From an uncultured Campylobacter sp. (GTDB lineage: Bacteria > Campylobacterota > Campylobacteria > Campylobacterales > Campylobacteraceae): 64,000 bases of DNA. Within the stretch, counting starts at the first letter, position 1. Each line of letters opens with the position of its first letter. The stretch covers positions 34,465-98,464 of the forward strand of contig NZ_CAUQKJ010000010.1 of assembly GCF_963518785.1 (NCBI RefSeq). Direction: 5' to 3'. Made by a program: the position numbers and the translations under genes. The notes below the pieces were generated by a model. It was not told where the DNA came from. It ran no database searches and saw only the letters and a program-made list of their open reading frames with translations. Positions 28,279 through 37,700 of this stretch are shown here, in pieces.

Positions 28279-29436
28279 ATGAACGACGAATTTTATATGG
28301 ATTTGGCGCTGCGGGCTGCGTGGCGCTATCAGGCTCTGGCGCTACCCAACCCCGCCGTGGGCTGCGCGCTGCTGGATAAGAGCGGCAGAGTTCTTGGCAT
28401 AGGCGCGCATAAAAAGGCGGGCTTTTTGCATGCCGAGGTAAACACCGTTTTCGCCGCGCTGTGCAATCTGGACGTAAATTTCGCGCAGGATTTCGCTCGC
28501 GAATACGCCCGCGAATTCGGCGTTAAATTTCAAAACCTAGAAGCCTTAAAAAGCGCACTTTTGCAGCCGAGCTTTACCTACGATTTTATCTTAAACCGCC
28601 ACGGCGGGCTTTTGCGCGGCGCTTGCGCCTACGTCACGCTCGAGCCTTGCGCGCATCGCGGCAAGACTCCATCTTGCGCCGAGCTTTTAGCGGAGCTTGG
28701 ACTATCGCGCGTGGTAATCGGCGCGCGCGATACGAACGCGCAGGCTGCGGGCGGCGCGGAAATTTTACGCCGCGGGGGCATAGATGTGAAATTTGACGTT
28801 TGCTATGCCGCGGCGGCAGAGCTTGCGGAGCCGTTTTGTCTGGCGCGCGAGGGCGACTTTTGCTTCATCAAAATCAATGCCACGCTAAACGGCGCGGTGC
28901 ATGGGCGGATCGGCAGCGAGAAGCAGCGCGCGTTCGTGCACGAGCTGCGCGGTGTGTGCGATTACGTAGGCGTAGGCGGGCAGACCGTGCGCGCCGACAG
29001 ACCGACGCTGGACGTGCGTGCGGCTAAATTTGATGAAATTAGCGCTTCGGCAGGCAGGGCCGATATGCTGGCGCTAGACGCGTGTGCCGCGCCGCAAAAT
29101 CTAAAGCCGCGCGCACCCGATGTTTGGATATACTCGCGCCGCGCACTTTCGGATTTTGATGCGAGCATTCCGCTTTTCGGCGTCGCAGGGCGCAAGGTGG
29201 AGGTCTCGCAGTCGCTGCCCGTGGGCGCGAAAATCACGATGATAGAGGCGGGGGCGAGTTCGTTTGACGAGTTTGCGCAGTTTGCGAGCCACGCGCTTAT
29301 TTTTTACAGCGCGCAGATGAGGGACGCGGGAAATTTTAGAGCAAATTCCGCGCTACAGCCGCTTTTCATCTCCCGCGCGGGCGATCCGCACCTGGAAGCG
29401 AACGAATTCTACGGCTGGTTTAAAATTTTAAAGTAG
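28279..29436 (+). CDS. ribD: Riboflavin biosynthesis deaminase/reductase RibD
   Basis: 385 residues. The N-terminal cytidine-deaminase-like domain has the zinc ligands His51 (HAEVN), Cys124 (LEPCAHRGKTPSC) and Cys133. A dihydrofolate-reductase-like C-terminal domain starts near residue 190 (FIKINATLNG). It deaminates the pyrimidine and reduces the ribose side chain in riboflavin synthesis. The gap between HAE and PC is about 70 residues, some 40 longer than usual, so the deaminase carries an insertion at about residues 62-112. No other rib gene is adjacent. Confidence 0.93.
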   Translation: MNDEFYMDLALRAAWRYQALALPNPAVGCALLDKSGRVLGIGAHKKAGFLHAEVNTVFAALCNLDVNFAQDFAREYAREFGVKFQNLEALKSALLQPSFTYDFILNRHGGLLRGACAYVTLEPCAHRGKTPSCAELLAELGLSRVVIGARDTNAQAAGGAEILRRGGIDVKFDVCYAAAAELAEPFCLAREGDFCFIKINATLNGAVHGRIGSEKQRAFVHELRGVCDYVGVGGQTVRADRPTLDVRAAKFDEISASAGRADMLALDACAAPQNLKPRAPDVWIYSRRALSDFDASIPLFGVAGRKVEVSQSLPVGAKITMIEAGASSFDEFAQFASHALIFYSAQMRDAGNFRANSALQPLFISRAGDPHLEANEFYGWFKILK

Positions 29437-29499
29437 AGCAAAAGATAACAAAATTTTAAAATTTGCGACTATAGGGATCGAAAGATAGCGCGCTTAGCT

Positions 29500-30078
29500 T
29501 TATTTAGATTCAAAAACGATAAAGTTTAGCCATATTATTACGCCTATAAGCAATAAAATAGACGATAGTGTTTCGTTGGCATTCCAGCGCCTTTTTAGAC
29601 TAACGATTTGTAAAAATTTACCGAGCTCGTAATCGCTTTTGCGAAATGAAAATGCCGTGGAATAGGTGCCTATGAATAATATCACGGCGGATAATATCGC
29701 TACTAATTTTTTATCCAAATCCAGACCGAATAGCATAAAACCGAATACTATGATATAAGTAACGGCGGTAAGCGCCAAAATTCCTACCGTTGCGAAAGCG
29801 ATGAAAAATATAAAATTTAGCTTGCGATCGATGCCTTTGACGTAAAAATCGCTCAAACTGCTGCTGATATAAAATGCGAATAGCTCAAGAATCGCCGTCG
29901 TAAAAGGCAGGCGAATATCGCCCGGAAATAAAAAATATCCCTTCAAAAGGCTCATAAGATCGATATTTGAAATATTTTCAATATGCCACGAAACAACGTA
30001 AAATGAAATCACAAAAATGGACAAAAAGACGTTACCCAAAAAGAACTTGTAAATTAGGTATTTTATGTTTTTGCGCAC
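29500..30078 (-). CDS. Integral membrane protein, unknown
   Basis: 192 residues from a GTG with GGGAG five to six bases upstream. Four to five hydrophobic helices are visible, with a KRRWN-type polar stretch before the last one. The frame is open further upstream to an ATG at 30216, but that extension has spacer-like composition (AAATTT words) and no ribosome binding site. No family recognised. Convergent with ribD. Confidence 0.6.
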   Translation of the reverse strand: MRKNIKYLIYKFFLGNVFLSIFVISFYVVSWHIENISNIDLMSLLKGYFLFPGDIRLPFTTAILELFAFYISSSLSDFYVKGIDRKLNFIFFIAFATVGILALTAVTYIIVFGFMLFGLDLDKKLVAILSAVILFIGTYSTAFSFRKSDYELGKFLQIVSLKRRWNANETLSSILLLIGVIIWLNFIVFESK

Positions 30079-30714
30079 CTTGGCTCCCTGAAATTTCGCG
30101 AGATTATACGTCAAATTTGCTTTTAATCGGCTCAAAGCGGCAGGAAAATTTAATGAGTTAAATTTAGCCAAAATTTTGATGCGTAATTTAAATTTATGGC
30201 TCAATTTACAGCTCAATTTGCGGCACGGAATTTTAAAATTTAGAAGTGCGGTATGCTGGCTAAATTAAAAATGTAGCGCGCTATGTCATCTCCGTGCTAT
30301 TAAAATGAAAGGCATTTTGGCTAAATTTAAAACCACTCTGTGCATTCGATAAATTTCGCTGCATTTGCCAGCCTGCCGCTTTGGTAAAATTTAAAATTTT
30401 ACAAACGCGTATAGGCGCCGTTTTGAATGGTACGACGATCCGCTGTGTAAAATTCTACTATTTTGCGTGTACAGCGCCTGATTTTGAAACGGTGTCTGCG
30501 GAGCTAAATTTTAAAATTCCGCTATGCGAATGGATTTAAAATTTCATAACGAGTGCAAAATTTTAAAATTTGAAACCTCAAAATTCCAAAATTCCAAAAT
30601 TCCGAAATTCCACTGCGCGGGCAAATTTAAAATTTAAAACTCGAGCCAAATTTTAAATTTTAAACCGAGCGGAATTCTAAATTCTAAATTGAGTGAAATT
30701 TCAAATCCAAAAAT
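30079..30714 (+). other. Repeat-rich spacer, no gene seen
   Basis: Dense AAATTTTA words. At 30579-30610 there are four tandem copies of the eight-base unit CAAAATTC, the last with one change. No RNA gene or reading frame seen. Confidence 0.5.
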
Positions 30715-31671
30715 TTAATGACTATGCCCCAAATGCCCGCCCGCATCGTTTGACCTTACTTCGCAGATTAGCTCGTCAGCGCATTCGTTGTCGCTGCTCT
30801 CACACTGTAGCGTCGTGTGCGTGATGCCCAGATGCTCCATTTCGTGCGATATTTCGCGCAAGATCCGCTCCGCCTCGCGTACGCTCAGCTCGCCGCTGAC
30901 CACGATGTGAGCCGTGAGCGCGTTTGCGCCGCTCGTGATACTCCAGACGTGCAGGTCGTGCACCGAGAGCACGCCGTCCACGCCCCTGATCTGCGCGACG
31001 AGCCCGTCTAGGCACACGCCCTTTGGCGAGCCCTCCATCAGGATGTTTAGGCTGTCTTTTAGCACGCCCCAGCCGCTTTTTACGATGAGCGCGGCCACGA
31101 GCACGCTAGCCGCCGCGTCCGCCCAGCCCCAGTCAAAGCACATCATCAGCAGTGCCGCCGTGATCGCGCCCACCGAGCCTAAAGCGTCGCCCAGTACGTG
31201 CACATAGGCACCTCGCATATTGACGTTTTCTCTCACGTCGCCGCCGCGCAGCATGTATAGCGCCACGACGATGTTTACGGCAAGCCCCAGCGTGCTGATA
31301 GCGAGCATGCCCGCGGTGGCTACTTCGGGCGGATTTTGGAATCGCCGCGCCGCCTCGATGACGATAAAAACGGCGATCGCGACGAGGGCGAGGGCGTTTA
31401 TCGTCGCGGCTAAAATTTCGATCCGCCTGTAGCCGAAAGTCTTTTGCAGATTGCCTTTGCGTTCGCCGAATTTAAACGCAAACAGCGAAAGCCCGAGCGC
31501 TGCGGCGTCCGAGAGCATGTGTCCGGCGTCTGAGAGCAGGGCGAGCGAATTCGTCGCCAAGCCGCCTGCGACCTCAACCAGCATAAAAGTGGATATCATA
31601 AGGAAGGAATTTCTCAAAACGGTTTTATTTGACGCGTGTGAATGCGCGCAATGGGCGTGATTTTCATGCAT
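30715..31671 (-). CDS. CDF cation efflux protein (ZitB/CzcD type)
   Basis: 318 residues from the ATG with GAGGTC upstream; an earlier ATG adds seven residues without a site. A histidine-rich N-terminus (HENHAHCAHSH) is followed by six membrane helices. The metal sites are LLSDAGHMLSDA in helix 2 and HVLGDALGS in helix 5. A cytoplasmic ferredoxin-like domain with VHDLHVWS follows, and a His-rich tail (GGHLGHSH). It would export Zn(II) or a similar metal by proton exchange. Confidence 0.93.
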   Translation of the reverse strand: MHENHAHCAHSHASNKTVLRNSFLMISTFMLVEVAGGLATNSLALLSDAGHMLSDAAALGLSLFAFKFGERKGNLQKTFGYRRIEILAATINALALVAIAVFIVIEAARRFQNPPEVATAGMLAISTLGLAVNIVVALYMLRGGDVRENVNMRGAYVHVLGDALGSVGAITAALLMMCFDWGWADAAASVLVAALIVKSGWGVLKDSLNILMEGSPKGVCLDGLVAQIRGVDGVLSVHDLHVWSITSGANALTAHIVVSGELSVREAERILREISHEMEHLGITHTTLQCESSDNECADELICEVRSNDAGGHLGHSH

Positions 31672-31722
31672 TTTGACCTCGTTTTTCGGCAAATTTTAGA
31701 TACATTATACCCCAAAAAGCGA

Positions 31723-31838
31723 TTAAATTTTAGCGAAATCTCCCTCTAACTCGACATTTACGCGCTTGCCTATGTCTTTTAACTTGCTAAACTCTTCCAC
31801 TAGCCTCGGCGCGTCGCTGGGCTGATCGCAAACCTCTT
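31723..31838 (-). pseudogene. Possible 3-prime gene fragment
   Basis: After a stop codon, the minus strand reads about 37 residues with normal protein character (QPSDAPRLVEEFSKLKD, then IGKRVNVELEGDFAKI and a stop) and codon use like real genes. It has no start of its own. It may be the tail of a decayed gene. I do not recognise the family. Confidence 0.25.
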
Positions 31839-31925
31839 AAATGCGCTATTTTGCATAAAATTCCTTTGTTTAAAATCGCGCGGATTCTAGCTGATTTTAA
31901 ATTTTGCGTCAAATTTTGGAATTTT

Positions 31926-31950
31926 TGCTGTAACTCTTGACATTACAACA
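31926..31950 (+). promoter_or_regulatory. Operator 1, TGCTGTAA-N9-TTACAACA
   Basis: An inverted repeat with one mismatch between arms and a nine-base centre. It covers the -35 box of the cupin promoter. The same half-sites with the same spacing recur 49 bases downstream. Confidence 0.7.
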
Positions 31951-31965
31951 AAATTTTAATATACT
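31937..31965 (+). promoter_or_regulatory. Sigma-70 promoter TTGACA-N17-TATACT
   Basis: Consensus -35 (31937-31942), a 17-base spacer and TATACT (31960-31965). It is unusually close to the E. coli consensus for this window. It drives the cupin gene and probably the NAD(P)-binding gene, and is flanked by two matching operators. Confidence 0.75.
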
Positions 31966-31974
31966 TCGCTCATC

Positions 31975-31999
31975 TGTTGTAAGTTATAGCATTACAACA
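31975..31999 (+). promoter_or_regulatory. Operator 2, TGTTGTAA-N9-TTACAACA
   Basis: A perfect inverted repeat with nine-base centre, placed about ten bases after the -10 box, over the transcription start region. Size and form fit a dimeric winged-helix regulator; the Rrf2 gene at 34180 is the obvious candidate. Confidence 0.7.
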
Positions 32000-32021
32000 A
32001 AAAATTTCTAAGGAGAAAAAG

Positions 32022-32396
32022 ATGTCAAACTACAAGATCGTTTCAACGAAAAATGAGCCGAGAGTCGAGCTAAAAGAAGCTCTAGGCTTAAGCGGCTGCG
32101 AGCTCTCTATCAACGAGCTTCCTGCAAACGCGAGCGTGCCGTTCGTGCATTCGCACAAGCAAAACGAGGAGCTTTACTTGGTGCTAAAAGGCGGCGGCAC
32201 GCTCTTTATCGACGGCGAGGAAAAGGCGGTGGGCGAGGGCGACGCGATCCGCATTGATCCGGACGGCAAAAGATGCTTCAAGGCTGGTGCGCAAGGAATG
32301 AAGTTTATCTGTATTCAAGCCAAACGCGGCAGCCTGGAGCAATACACGATGGATGATGGCGTGATAAACGAGGACGTAAAGCCAAGCTGGCTGTAA
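32022..32396 (+). CDS. Cupin-domain protein
   Basis: 124 residues, one conserved beta barrel with cupin motif 1 (PFVHSHKQNEELYLVLKG, His-X-His and Glu metal ligands) and motif 2 (GDAIRIDPDGKRCFKA, with the usual His replaced). AAGGAG precedes the ATG. Its promoter is the best in the window and carries two operators. Substrate unknown; with the downstream NAD(P)-binding protein and Rrf2 regulator it may belong to an electrophile or oxidative stress response, which is inference. Confidence 0.88.
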   Translation: MSNYKIVSTKNEPRVELKEALGLSGCELSINELPANASVPFVHSHKQNEELYLVLKGGGTLFIDGEEKAVGEGDAIRIDPDGKRCFKAGAQGMKFICIQAKRGSLEQYTMDDGVINEDVKPSWL

Positions 32397-32610
32397 AATT
32401 TCGCAAAACAAGCGCGCGGCAAAGCACGGTCGTAAATTTTAAACTGCGCAGCGCGGCAAAACGTACCCTGCGTAGCGGGTTTATCGGCTGCGGCGACGGC
32501 GATAGATGGTCGTATGAGAGAGTGTATCGGCCGCGGCGGCAACTAAATTAGCTTGCCGCAGCGATAAGCGGCTGCGCAAGCAAACAAATTCTAAATTTAA
32601 AGGATAGAAA

Positions 32611-33246
32611 ATGAAAAAAGTAGCAATCATCGGAGCAAACGGAAAATCAGGTAGCGCGCTAGTTGCGGAGGCGCTAAAGCAGGGCTACGACGTAACGGGC
32701 TTCGCGCGAAACAAAGAGTATAAAAACGGCGCCATCAAGCTCGTGCACAAGGACGTTTTTGAGCTTAGCAAGGCCGATTTGGCGGGCTTTGACGTCGTCA
32801 TCAGCGCGATCGCTGCATGGACGCCGCAGACCTTTCCGCTTCACGCGAAAATGACGCAGCACATCGCGGAGCTGCTAAGCGGCACGCAGACTAGACTTTT
32901 CGTCATCGGCGGCGCGGGCGTGTTATACACAGACGCTTCGCGCAAGACGCGCCTGATGGATACTCCGAGCTTCCCGACTGAGTATATGGGCGTAGCGGGG
33001 GCGACTGCGGCGAGCTACGAGGTGCTAAAGGCGAGCAAAGATTTGATCTGGACCTACGTGATCCCCGCCGCGGAATACGATGCAAACGCCGCTCGCACGG
33101 GCTCATACGTCCTCGGAGGCGACGAGCTGATCCTAAACGGCAAGGGCAAAAGCTATATCGGCTACGCAGACCTCGCGCTCGCCGTAATAGATGAGATCAA
33201 GGCGCAAAAATTTATCGGCAAGCCGTTCACGGCGGTCGGCGAATAA
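32611..33246 (+). CDS. NAD(P)-binding oxidoreductase (NmrA/YwnB-like)
   Basis: 211 residues, atypical short-chain dehydrogenase. The N-terminus VAIIGANGKSGSALVAEAL is the nucleotide-binding loop, FARN follows the second strand as in NADP-using enzymes, and there is no classical YxxxK. It resembles the YwnB group, which in Bacillus lies by an Rrf2 regulator (YwnA), as here. AAAGGAT precedes the ATG. It is 214 bases behind the cupin gene with no clear promoter between. Confidence 0.85.
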   Translation: MKKVAIIGANGKSGSALVAEALKQGYDVTGFARNKEYKNGAIKLVHKDVFELSKADLAGFDVVISAIAAWTPQTFPLHAKMTQHIAELLSGTQTRLFVIGGAGVLYTDASRKTRLMDTPSFPTEYMGVAGATAASYEVLKASKDLIWTYVIPAAEYDANAARTGSYVLGGDELILNGKGKSYIGYADLALAVIDEIKAQKFIGKPFTAVGE

Positions 33247-33416
33247 TGGGTGTTGCTGCGCGTAAATTTTAAACCGCGCGGCACAGCGAAAATCGGGCGT
33301 AAATTTTAACTGCACAGCGGGCAAAACGCGGACAAAAATTTTAACCACGTGGCGCGGTAAAATTCGAACGCAAATTCAAAATTTAGCAAAAAGATAAGCT
33401 AGAGCTTTAAATCAAA

Positions 33417-33518
33417 ATTTAGCGCCAGGACAGAGCCTATGTTTGAATTAAAATTTAGAGTTAGAGCCGAGCTACGGCTTGAAATTAAATTTAGCGGCGG
33501 AGCCGAACTCAAGCTAAA
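33417..33518 (+). repeat. 36-base degenerate tandem repeat, about three copies
   Basis: Units start with ATTTAG and carry GAGCC near the middle and TTGAA near the end. Two are 36 bases and the third is shortened to 30. Confidence 0.55.
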
Positions 33519-33933
33519 ATTTAAAATTTAATGGTGACGGCGGCGGCGATCGCGGTGCTAATGATGGCTGCGATTGCGTTTGCGATAACATCGGTAACGA
33601 TTGTATTCGAATAATAGCGGCGGCGGCGATAGCGGCGCGGACGGCATTAGTAGCAGCCGTAACACAGCGGGCGGCAGCAAGAATATAATGAACGGCGCTG
33701 CGGCGACTGCAATAACAGCCGTAAAGATAATAAGCGATGGTGGCGTAGCGGTAAGCAGCAATAGCGATCTGCTGTAAATATAATGAATGGTAGCAGCGAC
33801 GGCGACAATGTCGGCAAAAATAATGCAATGGTAGTAGCGACTACGGACAGCGGCAGCGGCGGCAGACGGGGATAGTCGCGCTATCGGTATAGGCAACGCA
33901 TGGCTTGCTATGTCGCAGATGAAATTTAGGCGT

Positions 33934-34160
33934 GATTAAAATTAATATCTAAATTTTAAAAAATCGACTAGCGGATGAAATTTTGGAACGATTAAAATTT
34001 AATATCTGAATTTTAGGAAATCATTTAGCGAGTAAAATTTAGACACGATTAAATTTAAGGTTATAATTTTAAGAAAATCGCCTAGCGGATAAAATTTTAG
34101 CGCGATCTGAAATTTAGCGCCTGAGTTTAAGGAAAATTTCGCTTAAATTCTAAAACTCAG
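33934..34160 (+). repeat. 56/57-base degenerate tandem repeat, four copies
   Basis: Units begin at 33934, 33990, 34047 and 34104 with GATTAAA or a variant. Each contains an AATTTTA-AAAATC stretch and ends with TAGCGGATAAAATTT-like sequence. A partial unit precedes the first. The array ends about 20 bases before the Rrf2 gene. Confidence 0.65.
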
Positions 34161-34179
34161 ATCCAAATCAAGGAGTGAA

Positions 34180-34590
34180 ATGCAAGTAGGTATAAAATTT
34201 TCACTCGCGGTGCACATCATGCTTTGCGTCGCGTATTTTCGCGAGGAGAAGGTCACGGGCGATTTCGTCGCCGCAAGCTCGGGGATAAACCCCGCCATCG
34301 CGCGCAAGCTGATCTCGCAGCTGAAAAACGCGACCTTGGTGCTCACGACTCCGGGCGTGGGCGGCATCACACTAGCTCGCGACGCGCGGCTCATCACGCT
34401 TTTAGACATTTACGAGGCGGTGAGCGAGGAGGACGCGATGTTTCGCCTGCACAAAGGCTCGCCTAGCGCCTGCCCCGTGGGCGGCAAGATCGAGGCGGTA
34501 CTCGCGCCGCGCTTTGCTCGCATTCAGAATGATTTTAAAAAATCCCTATCAAGCGTGAGCTTGGCGGATCTTTTTAACGATCTGGGATAG
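34180..34590 (+). CDS. Rrf2-family transcriptional regulator (YwnA-like)
   Basis: 136 residues. The N-terminal winged helix has the Rrf2 pattern MQVGIKFSLAVHIMLCVAYF, then GINPAIARKLISQLKNA as recognition helix and PGVGGITLAR as wing. Only one cysteine (SACPVGG near residue 98) is present in the sensor part, so it is not an Fe-S IscR/NsrR type. It is more like YwnA/CymR-type members that sense electrophiles or partner proteins. AAGGAG precedes the ATG. It likely binds the two TTACAACA operators of the cupin gene 2.2 kb upstream; none is seen before its own gene. Confidence 0.88.
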   Translation: MQVGIKFSLAVHIMLCVAYFREEKVTGDFVAASSGINPAIARKLISQLKNATLVLTTPGVGGITLARDARLITLLDIYEAVSEEDAMFRLHKGSPSACPVGGKIEAVLAPRFARIQNDFKKSLSSVSLADLFNDLG

Positions 34591-34714
34591 AGCTGTTAAA
34601 ATTTAAATACGCATTTATCTTCTAAACTTGCCAAAATTTCAAGGCTTGCGGGCTAAATTTATATAAAATTTTACCCGTCCGCCATGTAAAATTTCGATTT
34701 AATTTAATCTGAGA

Positions 34715-34720
34715 TATAAT
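34715..34720 (+). promoter_or_regulatory. -10 element (TATAAT) for the restriction-modification gene
   Basis: A perfect TATAAT lies 28 bases before the ATG. AAAGGAAATC is the ribosome binding site. No convincing -35 box. Confidence 0.55.
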
Positions 34721-34747
34721 TCAACTTAAAATTTTTAAAGGAAATCA

Positions 34748-37700
34748 ATGGCAATCCAAAGCGTAGAACCAAACGTCGCAGACGCGATAAATTCGCAGCT
34801 TAAAGCATATAAACTCGATTATAAATTAGAGCAAGAGCCGTTAAATGGCGAAATAGACAATGCCTTACAAGAGTATTTTACTAAAAGCGGCGGTAAGGGC
34901 GGCAATCGCCCTGATGCTAAATTGCTTCTACAAGACGGCGGCTTAAATTTTTATCCCGTATTGATTGAATACAAGGGCTATGAAAATAAGCTAGAAAAGC
35001 TAGACGCCGACGGCAATATAGAAAATCGCACCGCGAAAAATGAGCCGAATTTCGCAAATATAAATTCTTATGCCGTAAACGGCGCCGTGCATTACGCTAA
35101 TGCCTTGCTTCATCATACGAGCTACACCGACATCATCGCTATCGGAGTTACGGGGCATAAAGACGGTAAGGATAAATTGCAAACGCAAATCGGCGTTTAT
35201 TACGTTTCAAAGTCGAATTTGGGCATCGGGCGCAAAGTGGGCGAATTTAGCGATTTATCGTTTTTAAAGAAGGTAAATTTCGATGAATTTACGAATAAAC
35301 TCAAAAATTTAAATTTAACTCCCGACGAACTGGAAAAAATCAAGCAAAAACGAGAGCGAGAGATAGACGCGAGCCTAGTAAAGCTAAACAACGACATTTA
35401 TAGCAGCGAAAAAGGGCTCGGTGAAAACGATAGAGTTTATCTCGTTGCCGCTTCTATCATCGCCACTTTGGGTATTCCCGGAAAAGTAGCTCCGCTTGAA
35501 AAGTCCGAGTTAAAATCATCAAACGAAAAAGGTAGCACCGACGGCGAAATTTTAATGCGAAAGATAGAGGCGTTTTTAAATGAGAAAAATTTACCTGTCG
35601 AAAAGAAAGACCTCATAATCCGCACTCTTTCAAACACGATACTAACCGATAATATAAATAAAATTTCAAACGGCGAAACTCAACTAAAACGCGTTTTTTC
35701 AAAAATAGTCGATGATCTGGGGATTTATTACAAAATCGGACTAACCACCGATTTTACGGGCAAGCTTTTTAACGAGATGTATTCGTGGCTGGGCTTTACG
35801 CAGGATAAACTAAACGACGTAGTGCTTACGCCATCATACGTCGCCACGCTTTTGGCTAAACTTGCCCGCGTGAATAAAGACAGCTACGTTTGGGACTTTG
35901 CGACCGGTTCGGCGGGGCTTTTGGTTGCAGCGATGAACGAAATGCTAAAAGACGCTAAAAACAGTATAAGCTCTCCCGACGAGCTAGCTAAAAAAGAGGC
36001 GCATATCAAAGCATACCAACTTTTAGGCTTGGAGTTGTTATCAAGCGTCTATATGCTCGCGGTTTTAAATATGATAATGATGGGCGACGGAAGCTCTAAT
36101 ATCCTAAATAAAGATAGTTTGACCGACTTCGAGGGCGTTTATGGCTTCGGTAAAGACTATGAAAAATTTCCCGCAAACGCTTTCGTGTTAAATCCTCCGT
36201 ATTCGGCGGAAGGTAACGGCATGATATTTGTAGAAGCCGCACTCAAAATGATGAATACGGGCTATGCGGCGATAATCATTCAAAACTCGGCAGGTAGTGG
36301 CAAGGCAAAAGAGATAAATAAAAGGATTTTAGCTCGCAATACTCTAATCGCAAGCATAAAAATGCCGATTGATCTTTTCGTTGGCAAATCAAGCGTGCAG
36401 ACGAATGTCTATGTCTTTAAAGTCGGCGAAAAGCACGAAAAAGACGAAATAGTAAAATTTATAGACTTTTCAAACGATGGCTATACGCGCTCAAACCGCA
36501 AAAAAGCCAGTAATAATCTAAGGGATACGGATAGAGCCAAAGAGCGTTACGAGGAGCTTGTAAATTTGGTTCGTTTCGGCGCAAGCAAACTTGAAATTTT
36601 CACGCAAAACGAATATTACGAAGCGACGATTGATCCGAGCAATGGTGCCGACTGGAATAAATCTCGCCCCGTAGATACTATGCCGACACTAGCCGATTTT
36701 AAAAAGACCGTGAGCGACTACCTAAGCTGGGAAGTGGCGCAAATTTTAAAAAAGGATAGTCCCAAGCAAAGCTTAATTAGCGAAAGGATTGCAAATTTAG
36801 AGCGAGAATTTAAAACGAGTGGCGGGAAATTTGAAAAAATTAGGCTTGATAAATTATTTAATGTGAAGTCAAATCCACAACTAAATAAAGATAGTTTTAA
36901 TTTTTCTGAGAATGGAGTTTATCCATATTTCACAAGAACAGTTTTAAATAATGGTATTGCAGGCTATGTCGATTATTTGGATGAGGAGCATAAAATATCA
37001 GGCAATTCACTGGCGGTTGGAATGCTTGGGATGCAGTTTTTTTATATGGAAAAGGATTTTTACGCGGGGCAGTTTACTAAAACTATTTATCCAAAATTTG
37101 ATTATTTTAATAGCAAGGTAGCTCAATATTTTATAGTTCTTTTAAATAAAAATCAAAAAATTTATCAAGGTAGTTTAGTTAGAGATTTTGAAAGACTTTT
37201 CTATAATACAAAAATTCTTTTGCCGACGTTAGGTGGCGAGATAAATTTTTCCTTTATGGAAAAATTTATCGAAGAGCTCGAACGCGAACGCGTCGAAGAG
37301 CTCGACGCGTATCTTGCGGCAACTGGGCTTAAAGATTATAAGCTAACCGAGAAAGAAGAGGATGCTTTGGCTAAATTTGACGAATTTAGCCAATGGGGGG
37401 GGGTAGCGAGTAAATTTACTACCTTAGAAACATTATTTGACAATATCAAACAAGGTAGAAGGCTAAAAAAAGAAGACCAAAAAGATGGATTAGTACCGTT
37501 TGTAATGGCTGGAGTAACGAATACCGGTGTCGTAAATCATATATCAAATCCAGTAGTTACCTTTCCTAGAAATTCGATAACCGTTGATATTTTTGGAAAT
37601 ACATTTTATAGAAATTATGATTTTGGAGCAGGGGACGATACGGGTGTTTATTGGAACGAAAGTAAGGAATATTCGCAAAGTGTGATGCTTTATTTTGCTG

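Larger units (their letters stand above)
33247..34179 (+). other. Spacer with three kinds of degenerate repeats
   Basis: No gene seen. In order it holds AT/GC repeat words, a 36-base degenerate tandem repeat, a trinucleotide-like GGC/AGC-rich low-complexity block (about 33530-33886), and a 57-base degenerate tandem repeat that runs up to the Rrf2 gene. Confidence 0.6.

Noticed and set aside
33514..33896. Two overlapping minus-strand frames of 104 and 112 residues
   Set aside because: They are shadows of the GGC/AGC low-complexity block, with Ala/Tyr/Pro runs and no start signals.
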